A model generated the notes under the pieces. That model was not told the origin of the DNA, ran no database searches, and saw only the letters and a program-made list of their open reading frames with translations. Positions 1 through 11,100 of a stretch of 64,000 bases of DNA are shown in pieces. The DNA lies in the NCBI RefSeq assembly GCF_051014685.1, contig NC_135060.1:3038001-3102000 (forward strand), read 5' to 3'. Position numbers and translations under genes: made by a program. This DNA comes from Ptiloglossa arizonensis. Lineage: Eukaryota > Arthropoda > Insecta > Hymenoptera > Colletidae. How positions within the stretch are numbered: position 1 is the stretch's first letter; each line of letters opens with the position of its first letter.

Positions 1-2382
1 ATGTGTCACGGAGGTAAAAAGAAGGCGGCAACCGCATTACGTTCCAAACGGAAATTTAATTTTCCGCTTGCATTCCCTTTGTTCCGGCACTCATCCGCGT
101 GCAGGGTAAAAAATTTCCCGTACGAGCCTCAGGAATTTTACACAAGCAAATCGATGCGAAATAATGCCACCCTTCGCCCTTCGACGGTGAATCTGAACGT
201 CGCTTGTCCCTGAAAGAATCCCTGCTCAGAAATTTCCTTGTCATTTTAAACGATCCTCGACGTGAAAATTATTTTTACTGTTCTGGGTGGGTAATTTTCG
301 GATTAACCTGCACCGAAACCTCTGCAACGCTGCAAAAATTCGCAATCCGAAAATATAACGAAATTGAAATTAATACCGGTATTTTTACGGCCTCCGACTA
401 CCCAACGTGATCGTGAAAATAATTTTTTCAAATGTACACTGGGTATACACAGTACAGTTGCAACGTTCTAGACACATGCGCTTACGAGTGCAGTGCATTT
501 AGATGCAATTCGTAGAAATTGTAGAGAAAGTAGTAGGCTTTGGCAGAAGAAATGTTTCGAACGAGAATATTAGTAATAATACCGGTAGGTAATTGTATAC
601 TAGTATTTTTTAAATTAATGTGACGTAACACTTAAAACGACACACTGGTATTTAATATTTTGCATTGATTTGCAATGTACATAGAACACTATTAATTTGA
701 AGAAACGTAGGTGTACATTTTTTATATTAGTTAAGTGTTACTTGAGTATTAAGTGTTCAAATATTAAGTAAATTGAGTAAACAATGGCAGTGAGCAGTGA
801 TAAAAACAAAACACTGGTCGTATTATATTAATTCGGGCGCTTAACGAGTTTAAATAATATATTTTATCGATTCGAAGCTGGTTAATGAAATAAAAGCAGT
901 GCAACCGCTTGTATAATCGGTTAGCGTGAGATAATCTCGTGTCTATTAACACTCTACGATCATTTTCACACATTGTAAACATCTTTCACGAGACTCGTCT
1001 TTTTATCTGTACTTTGTGCTGTCTCGTAAATAGTACTTATTGCGCACGCGATAATGCATTCAAGTAATCAGATACGATTGACTTTTATGATCTTTCAATA
1101 ACAGTGATTGCACGAGTGATGCAAAAATAAAACGTAAAATTACGTCACGATCGTATCTTTTTACCGATGCACACCATCGGACAAACAATTTCAATGATTA
1201 GAATCACAATATTTCCAATTCAATAGAAAGTGCTGTTTCAACCGTGTAATTACATTAATAAACGTAGCGATGGTGTATCTTACAGAAGGATCTGTAGTTT
1301 TATAGGTATTTAATCGTTACAGAAAAAATAATCGTTCGAATCTGTACGTTTAATTATTTTTTAAAACATTTCGAACGCAATCGATCCGATTGAAATTATA
1401 ACCCACGGAGGAAAGCTTATAACCGAACTTCCCCGAATTGTTGGAAACAATTCGTTTCCCAAAACTGTTGCCGCTTGTCGTCACCGAGAAATCCATTAAC
1501 AACCCAGAATTAAACAACAATATTCGAGGAAACAAATTGTTTCGAAATCTCAGGAAAGTTAAATTAATTTTATTTATCGTGATTATCGATCGTTTCGATC
1601 GTGTCGACTGCGTTTTAAATTCGAAAAATTTTTAATTAAAATACAAAAACTTAATCTGCTGTCTATCGAAAAACTTTATTCGAACACTGAATGCTAAATA
1701 GAAACACCATACTACAATTTATTCGTTACGTTTATTCGATTAAAAAATTCTTCTTCGAATCAGCTATCATTAGTTTCAAATACAATTTCATTTTGTGATT
1801 CAAACTATAATTTGTATCGATTAAATAACGAATTAAAGGTTATTTCTTATTTAGATATTAAATATTAGATTTCTATTTATTTAGATATTAGATTTTCATT
1901 TATTTAAGTATCAATTTCGTACATCTCTGATCTCTGATGTCACTGCGAATTGTACATATTTAAATCGGAAATACGCGCAATACAGAGCTGGTGAAAATTT
2001 CTTTTAATCAGTCGGTGTTTGCATTATGAAGGAGACAATTTTCTAACGTAAAATGGAAACGATTTTGACTCTAGCGGAGCGCAAAGGAATCTCTAAAATA
2101 AAACTAGGGAAACATCGCGGTCGTTTCCGTACGAGCAACGTGAAAACGAGCAGTAACTACGGAAAATAGAGCCGAGTTCTTGCATATTTCAAGATGTCCC
2201 GATGGCACTCCGAACGAATTTCACATGCTCGTTCCGGTACGGCTCTAACGTGGCAGTACCAGGACGCTCTTAATAATAAACCGTTCTTTCCAGCGCGAAA
2301 TTAAACATTTCTAGACCGGTACCACTAAATCGTTATGAACGCGTGTATAAATAATTAAACACCCTTTTATTTTCTCTTTCAG
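1..2382 (+). other. Intron upstream of the CELF-type exon
   Basis: This stretch is AT-rich with only short, unrecognisable open frames. I looked for the preceding CELF exons, which encode the rest of RRM1 (the GCCFVTF-like RNP motif and the following helix), and did not see them. It ends in a textbook 3' splice site: a pyrimidine-rich run at about 2362-2380, then AG at 2381-2382. I read it as the 3' part of the intron that precedes the 49-nt exon. No repeat or RNA gene stands out. Confidence 0.6.
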
Positions 2383-2431
2383 ATGCGCCATCCGATTCAA
2401 ATGAAACCGGCGGACAGCGAAAACAGAAACG
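2383..2431 (+). CDS. CELF: Internal 49-nt exon of a CELF1/2-type (arrest/Bruno-like) RNA-binding protein
   Basis: The exon reads MRHPIQMKPADSENRN plus one spare base (G), giving phase 0 in and phase 1 out. It is flanked by a pyrimidine tract with AG (2381-2382) and a consensus donor, G followed by GTGAGT, at 2432. HPIQMKPADSE is the diagnostic linker at the end of RRM1, just before RRM2, in CELF1/2, Drosophila arrest (Bruno) and related proteins. The CELF3-6 branch usually has RPIQVKPADSE, so this is closer to CELF1/2. As far as I recall, vertebrate CELF genes also have a 49-nt exon here. The split G codon would complete Glu at the start of an (E)RKLFVGM-like RRM2. The family binds GU-rich or Bruno-response elements and controls splicing, translation and mRNA decay. 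The ATG at 2383 is an internal Met. RRM1 exons must lie left of the window and RRM2 exons right of it. The family call is firm; the paralogue is less certain. Confidence 0.9.
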
Positions 2432-3500
2432 GTGAGTAAAAATTCAACAGTTCATTTCGAAGAACTCTACGATGCGTTTCCTTTTTTAAACAAAAAAAAA
2501 ATTCTTTTTTTTTTTTCTCTACTCCGCACTCGCTGTTCCGCGCACGTATCGTAAGTGTTTCATTTTAATCTATAAATGGGTAAACAAGCTTAACGTGTTC
2601 CGCACCGCGCCAATTTCGCATGACTTTCTAACGAAAATATAGTGGAATGTTCATAAAATTGCAAATATCGTTACCATCGAGAGCCAACGTTCGAAGACTT
2701 TATAATAATTAAGACACAGCACGACGTGTACTGTTGCCTCGTTAACTATCGCGGTGTCTACAAGATCGCAATAGAAATATTGTCCTGGACATTACACTTG
2801 TCATCGTTTTACAAAATAACAATAATTCATAAAGATGACAATACAACTGTAGCGACGATGGTTTCTGTTCATGAATATTAAAATGTATCTATCACTTCGC
2901 ACAATCCGATACTTATTCGCGTGATACATCAAAGGAAATATTTTATATTTGTGCAAAGTGTGCGCGTAATATATGCGGATACAAAATGTAACGAACTTTG
3001 TAAATGTGAAAAGGATACGTATTAAGTACCAAATGTATCTGACAGCAGGCAATTTACTCTCTTACTCTTACACCCTCCCAAACACAGACCAATCAATCTT
3101 GCTATACCTTTCGATGTGTGCTTTACTCTAGAAATCTGTCCGAGTGAAAGCTGTACAGATTGATGAAAACTTCAAAAATGTGTACAAATTTAATAACAAT
3201 TACACACGGGATTCTTAAATCGTCCATCCATTCATCTCTCTCAGAAATGAAAGTATTTCTAAATTTAACTTACCAGTACTTAGCACACGTTGTTGCATCG
3301 GTACGTGACTCAAAAATGAACGAAAAAGAAACTCGAATGCATACACTGTTGGAAAAGTTTCGTCGTACTACTACGTTCGTTATAACTTCTCAAAATATTT
3401 TTCTGCAATGGATGACACTTTATGCAGATCTCGCGTAGCCCTAGGTATTAAGAAGTTCCGACGAATAGGATCCTCGTTCTTTCTTTTACATCTTCGCTGA

Positions 3501-3624
3501 TAGTTTACAGTCTATCCCCCTATCGCGCGTATAGTCGCTATTGGCCGAGGACGATGACGAAGATCGATAGTTACCAATAGCGACAATACGTACGATGGTG
3601 GGAGTACCAGTATCCCGTAAACTA
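3501..3624. repeat. Imperfect inverted repeat with arms of about 45-52 bp
   Basis: The left arm (3501-3545) and right arm (3573-3624) are reverse complementary, with a spacer of about 27 bp. The outer 8 bp (TAGTTTAC/GTAAACTA) pair perfectly. The inner 13 bp (TAGTCGCTATTGG against CCAATAGCGACAA) pair at 12 of 13 positions. The middle is looser. No target-site duplication is obvious. It could be a foldback MITE or a transcribed hairpin inside the intron. Confidence 0.6.
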
Positions 3625-4239
3625 GAGTGAAAATGTAATCACTCGTCGATCTTCTTCTCGTGGACGAACAGTACTTCCTTCGACTTTGTTATTAGAACAA
3701 CACCATGAAAGCGTTCCTTCTTCCTCAATGAATAAAAATATGTCATTATCTTTCAAAAATCAATCGATATCGAGTGATCTTTATCTTTGCGATCGTCTGC
3801 TTTTAGCCTTCCAAGAACATAGTTTCTTCCTCCATTTGAATAACCACCGGATAAGTAACAATAGAAAAATTCACGATACTTGCAAAGAAAAAGACTCTTT
3901 TATGCGTCACGGTCCAAGATCCTGTAATTAAGAAGAAAGTAAAAATATACAGGAGGCACGTGACAGGAAAGTGTCCTAAATGATAGCAATTTCGATGTCG
4001 ATCGCGTCCTCGATTCGAGACGTTACCTATCTCTGGGAACGACATACACGTATTTATACATGGATGTATACATATTCATCCGACTTGAAATTCTACCTCT
4101 TGATGGAAATTTACATCCACGGTTTTCCGTGCCACGGCGCCGTTTAATTTTAATCGAAATAACAAGCTGAATTGTTCGGAGTTTCGCAACTTTTACGCGG
4201 TTAAAAATCAAATTCCAGCCAGGTTCGTCCAATGAGACC

Positions 4240-5060
4240 GGTGTATAAAATTCTCTCTCCTCGGATGTTACAGGGAAACCGATTCACTCTCTCGTCCCTC
4301 GTTCGCTTCGTCTCCGTGTTCTACCTTAGCTTCTCGCTGTCTACGTCACGGGAACGGCGGAGAATGCAGTTCAAAGCATGTTCATTAAATGCTAATTAAT
4401 AGGCTGAATTGAGGGGTTGTCGTGATTGTGTAGTCAAAGAAGACATAATCGAATCGCGGAGCAACGACTGAGTGACGGTAAGGGAGTCACGGCGGGGATC
4501 TCTCACGGACCGGGAAGAAAAGGGAAACCCCCAAGACGCGGATACACGTGACGAAATTGATGCTAGGAACCGCGAACCGATCACATTGTTCCTCGATATT
4601 ACCAGTGATTTACGTTACCTCGATTGCGCGATCGTGCGCACTAATTGCTTGGAAAATTTCATCGCGACTGAGCGTTACGTAAGGGAAAGTTTTTCAATTT
4701 TCACCGCTTCGTTTTTCCAAGGTACCTGGTTTTGTACCGATTAAATATACGGACGAAAGTATACGGATTTCAGTGTTTTCGACTTTCACGAATTGAATTA
4801 TTCTTTCGACGGAATCCATGATCGTCGAAGCTGTACAAAACGCTTCGTCCCTTCGCGGGGAATCGTTCACGCCCCGTATCACGTGACACTCTCTCCTCGT
4901 GATTCCACGTCACGTGTATCAATTATAACCTCTACGATTTCTGGATCGCGCGATAAAAACAAGGGAAACGAAAAAAGAAAAAAAAAGAAGAAGAAAAAAC
5001 CGTACGCGATCCATCCCGAGTCCGGGTGGCCCGTTAGCACGTGACGGGTGTCGTTAATAT
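4240..5060. promoter_or_regulatory. GC/CpG-richer block with a CACGTG cluster
   Basis: CACGTG occurs at 4545-4550, 4880-4885, 4911-4916 and 5038-5043, with a further copy just outside at 3957-3962. Three of the copies in the block continue as CACGTGAC. This is the E-box type bound by Myc/Max, USF and MITF/TFE bHLH-zipper factors. A TATAAAA word lies at about 4245. The block is denser in CpG than its flanks. It may be an intronic enhancer or a minor promoter; there is no direct evidence of transcription. Confidence 0.3.
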
Positions 5061-5537
5061 TTCATTAGCATTCGTTTTTCGTCTTCACCGATGCGCCGGT
5101 TTTATTCGCATCGGTGCACCCTTTCCAAACCGATACTTGGATTTTCATTGCACACATTCCGCTTCAATTGCTCGAAAAAGTTCCCATGTTTTGGCAGAAT
5201 ACCGGAACGCTTTTTCGGGAAACTTTTTTCTTTTTTACCTTTCTAATCCGTGTACAAGGAATTCGACCGTATAATTTCATCGTTTGTTCGCTAACAAGGC
5301 AAATCCGCGAGCCTGAAAATTCCGAAAATTTCGAAACATTATCTGCAAATAGTGCAGAGTTCGTAACACAGAACCATTGTTCGTTGATGCTGCGATACAG
5401 TCTGAGAGGGTGAAATCAACCCCTTGAAAAATAACAGATTTTTCCGTCTCGTGGAATATCTCTGCAACGATGCGAAACACCGAAGTACAGTTTAAACGTA
5501 AGTTGCGTCTATTTTATATGTATGAAATCGCGTACAG

Positions 5538-5601
5538 ATAATTATCGATGAAGAAACCAAGAAAGCAACAGCTTGGAAAGCACAGCTTTCTCGATAATTA
5601 T
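5538..5601. repeat. Nested foldback
   Basis: ATAATTATCGA (5538-5548) pairs with TCGATAATTAT (5591-5601). Inside it AGAAAGC (5560-5566) pairs with GCTTTCT (5585-5591, sharing one base with the outer arm), leaving an 11-nt bulge on the left side. The hairpin sits between two diverged direct repeats that share GTATGAAA and CGCGTACA, at about 5520 and 5617. Confidence 0.4.
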
Positions 5602-8052
5602 TTTTCCACAGCCTCGTATGAAAGCGCGTACAAATATTTTTAAACAAACTTAAATTGTCAAAGGTAGGCAATTTTGGAAAAGTTTGTAAATTCCACTCTG
5701 TGCGAAAGTAACGATCCAAATACGCATAACAAACAATTGCACATCGAGAGCAGTGCATCTAGAATTATTGACAATAATTACCCTTCTTACATCGTGTAAA
5801 AAAACACTCTTGAGCGTTTAGTTATCGAAAACGGGGACGATTATTGGAATTTGAAAAATGATGCCGCGATGATCGAGGAATCGCAATGTTTTCAAATGGT
5901 TGTGGAAAAGGAAACGACGAATCGGTGTTCACCGTCAAGGAAATGACGATTAAAGAGCCAGCACAGTTACTCCGGTTAAATTAGCCGGTGATTTCACTTC
6001 TCTCTTTCGATAGCATCGCGTCTATATTTAGGGACATAACACAATGCCTGCGTCTGGAGGCAGGTTGATCGATAATTCGAGTTTATCGAGGCTGGAGTTC
6101 ACCGAGATGACGTAACCACGCGCAACGATCTTGAGAATGGATGGAACGTGGATGAACCGTAACACGTGACCGAGTATGTCGTTACTTGCAAGAGAGGAGC
6201 GGATCCGCGATGTCAGCCAAAATAAACAGAATGTCACGGGTATAAATAAAGCTTTCACTCTCTTCGTGGCTCTTCATTCTTTTTTTTCACCGAATTAACG
6301 TACCCGAGTGTCGTGACAGAGGTCTCTTGATCGACGTGCTTCCTGTCGCCGTTGAAAGCGTTTGTCGGTGTCGGTGTGCCATTAACGAGAGTAATTATAG
6401 ACGAATGTACAAGAATTCGCCAAATTTCGGAGTCAGAGCACCACGAATATCGTAGATATCGTGAAAATTCCAAGACACGAGACGACTTCGAAACTTTCCT
6501 TGCACTTTCGACACACGACTTATAAATATACGTCGGCAAGAGCGGGATCTGGTATACTGATATATATATATATAGCCATTCCTTTTTTCATGGAAATCCG
6601 CGTCTCGTTTGAAAGTTTTATATCCAGTTTGCATTCGCGCGTGGATCACTGTACTTTTCATCGACAAAAAAGACACTACGTTCTCGTGCGTGTATTTCGT
6701 ACGTCGAGTGTATCAGGACGAACGATTCGTTCGTTTCGATTTTCAATACGTTTCTGTACTGCGTTTAACTTTAGCTTTATCTGATATTCCAATCAATTCG
6801 ATTCGAAATGAAACTTCAGATTTGAATAGCTCCTCGATACGATATTCGATTCGTATGAAATTTACCGACTCCTGTTAGTATAAAAAGTATATGTTCTTCT
6901 AGTGGTATGGGTGTATTTTATACAAATTTCGTTTTAAATTCAATTGACTCCAGTACACGAACGTTAGAGACGAAGGGCAAGTAAACAAAACCATGTGATT
7001 GTGACACGTACTTATCGTAAAGAACCAGCGTTCCTGAATAATAATACTAATAGTAATAACGATACGATTGGTAGAAATTGATACTTGTGTAAAAATAAAA
7101 GTTTCTCTTTTACTAGATTTTATTAGATTAAACCGACAAGTAACTTCGAATAATAAAACGTCTTTATTGCTATGGGATTGTATGTATCGAGAAATTAGGT
7201 ATCGAGTAAAAAGAAAGTAATGCATGAATGTAAAAATAAGTACACGTTACGGTACAAAAGCGAGGTACGGTTATATACTGTTATTAACCTAACCTCGTAA
7301 CCTAATTTCCAATAAGAACACAATAAAATAATACACAATGAGAAATGAAAGTACAGCTGTAATAGAATTTCTACAAGTTACTATTCATTTTTTATCAATG
7401 ACAATATTGTCAGCTTTTTCGAGAAACTCTAAGTTTTCTAACAATTTTTCAATAGAAACGCTGTCGTCTACTTTTCAACCATTTATCAACCTCTATCTAC
7501 CTTTTAACCCACTGTACATCAGATTTATAACACAACCCTGATCAAAACGACAAACGTGTCGATACAGTGGACCAATAAGATTCCAATCACGTGACGGTCT
7601 ATTATTTATTTACCCCCTTCGTTTTCAACGTAAACGTTTAACGATACAATGAGAAGTAATTCATTGAATTACTAGTATAATTTTTATTTAAAACTGTACC
7701 TACATAATTGACGTAGAATTTGTTTCTGAGTTCTCATTAAACAACGAGATGAAAGACCTGGGTGTTTATTTATAGTGTCAGCGACTATAAATAAAATAGA
7801 AGGAAATTTCAGAATTCTGCAAGCCATTGTCATTAAGTTTCGGTTCTGAGTGCTATCTTAGAGCGTTACAAGCGCAAATATTGTTTCTTAAAATATTTAT
7901 ACTAGTCAATTTTCACACTGAAACAACTCCATTATCTATCGTCCAAATATAGAACGAAAACTAAAATTATACGCGGTAACGTAGCGAATGATTTAAAACA
8001 CATTGGTGTTTCGTTCGTTATCTAAATTAATAAGTTGCAACGATTCTAGTAA

Positions 8053-8193
8053 TATTGGGTTGCTTGGAAACTGATATTGTTTTCCAAAATGGAGAATATA
8101 TAATTTAATAAAATGTTTATACGCTCCAAAAAAAAACGTGTTTCAATTTCACAAAAAAAAAAAAAATGAAACGACTTTCCGAACAACCTAATA
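8053..8193 (-). mobile_element. Mariner-type MITE, copy 1
   Basis: This is a full-length copy of about 137 bp, flanked by TA on both sides, in reverse orientation relative to copies 2, 3, 5, 7 and 8. Its ends begin TTGGGTTG and finish GAACAACCTAA, matching the terminal repeats of the family. The core carries the family words CCAAAATGGAGAATATATAA and ATAAAATGTTTATACGCTC. An expanded A-run sits just inside the right terminal repeat. It has no coding capacity and would need a transposase supplied from elsewhere. Confidence 0.75.
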
Positions 8194-11100
8194 AAATCGG
8201 TTCGATTAATAAAGAACTCGTTTCCTTTCTGTTTTGATCTCGATCGTTTCATAATACTGAAAAAGTTGCACGAACATCGAGAAGAAAAACAAGAAAATAT
8301 TAATGAATAAAAACGCATCCGTAAAATGTCTCGGCTGTTGGAACAAAGAGAGGCACTACCATAAATTGCAGTCTGCCCGGTCTGACTGAGGTAATCATAA
8401 TTACGTCATTCTCGTGCAACGTCAAGGATTGCATTACTCACAGTTCGCGGAGATTAAGTATTATGGAAATGTTCCTAATGTAACCTATCTTACGACACGG
8501 CACGAAAACGTGGTTTCAACTCGTTCATTAAGAGTATGTTGCTGCGCGAATCGTGTAAAAAAATAATAGTGTCTGTAACAATTCTTTTTTATATATACTT
8601 TTTTACAGAACACGATGAAACTTCGTGGTGTTTCTTCCAAAAAAAAGATCTGAGAAGAAACTATCCAAAATGTTCAAATATTGAATTGGCTTATCAAAAG
8701 ACTGTCAAAATATCCAAAAATTATTAACGAGCAAAGTATTGGTTAATCACGCGAAGAATGTCCAAACACGTTACGATAATTTCTGCCTTTGAGTAACAAT
8801 TTTTACGCCGGATTCAAACGACAGAATCATCCCTACCGTTATTTATGTTTATTCGATTCGAGCGTTAAATCGATTTGGGCGATCGATGTACATAGACGAA
8901 AGCGATAAGATACACACCGGGAATCAAATTTCCGGCCACTGAGCGTATGTAATGCGAGACTCGCTCGCTGTTGCTTGTCTCGCTCGCTCTCAATGATTCC
9001 AATTCACTCGTCACATCAGGAAATTCACGCGTGGCTGGCTCTCGCCAGCAAGATAAAAATTCCTACCCAACCCGCTTTCAAATGAACCGACGATCCTGAT
9101 TTTGTCACTCGAAAGCGGATAATGCATTGCTTCTCGCGGCTTACGTTTCGCAATTGTCGAGTTTCACGATGAAGAACGTTTTACTGCACGAATTGTTTCA
9201 AAAGTTTAGAATATTAAAAAGAAAAAAATAGTCTACTCGCAGCGTTAAAACGGAGAGGATGAACGAAGAAAATTGTCCTACTCCTTAGAAAATCGTCAAC
9301 GCTCGGAAAGTTAGCAAAAACAGCAACGATCTATATTTTTTTGTTTTTCGTGCAGTGTGTTTATCGTAACGTGTAATGAATTTTGAGTCGAATATATAGC
9401 AAATTACCTGCCAACGTTTCTGGTATAATGGAGAGTGGCCGATATTAAAAAAGTTGAACAACTCGAGAAATATAAGTCGTATTTGGAAAGTTTTCCAGTT
9501 TTCTTCATTAAGATTCTCTATTTTCACGTTGTACGAGAGTTACTCGAAAGGAAATGGAATCGTTTGAAAAGGGCGGGGAGTTAGGGAATTGCCTTAAAGT
9601 AAAGTCAGTGCATGTTCACTTTAAGCGGAGTGTTTGCCAAGTCATGTTTCATTGATGGCGTTAGGAGGTCTTGGAGGACGCTTCACGGCGAAGAAGCTGA
9701 AGCGAAAAATCAGCGTATGTTTTGCATTATCATTTCCGTCTTGGAAATACGCCTGCGTATAATTTATCATTCGTAGCTTTTTACTTTGTTTTGCGATTCG
9801 TAAAGTATCTACGCACTCCGTGTTCCATTTTACAACATTTTAATTGGTTGTTTCATCCGTTTCGTTTTCATCGTTTTAATTACTTTCGTAGAGCACTGCT
9901 ACTTTCCGAAATTAAAAACGTTTAATTTTTGCTTCGAACACGTTCAACTTTCCAAAAATATCAAACGAAATACATCCAAGTGGAAGAATCGTTTGTTCTA
10001 CAATTTATTTTCTCGTTCGTTATTTATACCTTACCGTACGCTAATTTTGTTAAGAACGGTAATCAATGTTTTCAGTCGAAAACTAAATACGTCATTGGTC
10101 CATGTATTTTGTAATCATGGTTATAAATTTCAGCATTCCTTCCTTTCTTATCGTATCCATTGAATCAAAGAATGTGAGAACGAATAAAGAAAACTGTACG
10201 TAAAATAAAAGAAGGAAATTCGCGTAATAAATGAGAAACGAATGATTAAAAGAAGCAATTTACATCCTGTTTCTATTTATTATTGCACAATATCGTCTCT
10301 TTTATCGCTTTCGTTGTACTTATTTCCATACGTCTTCATAAAGTCAACGTAAGAATATCTTGGAAAGTATCTTTAGCTTAGCACGTATCGTAGCGAATTA
10401 AACATTACAATAAAGTATATTTATTTAAATGTTAAGATGTCACAATATTGCAAAGAGTCGCGAGTCCGTGACTGCATGCAAAGCAGTACTCTACCGTGAA
10501 AGTGGGACACTTTTTGAATCGATTACAATTAATCGAGGTTCGACGACATTGTATTAACTCTTAATCGATATCGTAACATTTATGTACGTATAAAAATTAA
10601 TCTCTAAAAGGGTAGAGCACTACAAATGAGTACTCGGGTGTTTTATTAGAGACGTTAATTACAGGATTTTAAATATTGGTCACGTTTCACCTATTTATAT
10701 TAAAATAGATTAATTTTCGTAATAAAAGTTAGAATTCTGAGAAAAACAAAAGTAGTTGTCAACTGCAGGAAAAACAGCAGGAACGTTGTCGCCATAAAAG
10801 ACCTCGTGACACCATTTGTTGGTCAACTTGACGCAAAACCCTTTTGATGTCAACCGGCCGATACGTTGACCCACACATTGTATGCGAAAACTGCCATATT
10901 TGCCATTATTTGAACTCGTAACAATCGGAGAAAGAATAAAGAAAAATAAGGACGAAAAGAATTGATTTCGAGACAGTGGTTTTCCTTGAAAAAATTGTAG
11001 CTTGAATTTTCACTGAACTGAGCCGATATTAAAATAATTAAGTATACTCTTTCTAGCTGATCTATTATTTTCTTTAAAAAATCGTTCCTCCTTCTCTGCT

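Larger units (their letters stand above)
2432..8052 (+). other. Start of the very large CELF intron
   Basis: This is non-coding by inspection. It begins with the donor GTGAGT, followed 60 bases later by an A-run facing a T-run (2492-2516) that could fold back next to the donor. It also contains a long imperfect inverted repeat (3501-3624), a GC-richer block with CACGTG motifs (about 4240-5060), a nested foldback (5538-5601) and a TA microsatellite at about 6560-6575. The open frames here, such as the 90-codon one at 4472-4744, show no domain I recognise and no convincing splice context. Confidence 0.55.

Noticed and set aside
4472..4744. 90-codon frame followed by a GTACCT donor-like word
   Set aside because: The peptide is a chance-like mix of charged residues and the donor is poor.
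7280..7310. CCTAACCT words resembling the insect telomere repeat (TTAGG)n
   Set aside because: Only two imperfect units, too few for an interstitial telomere array.
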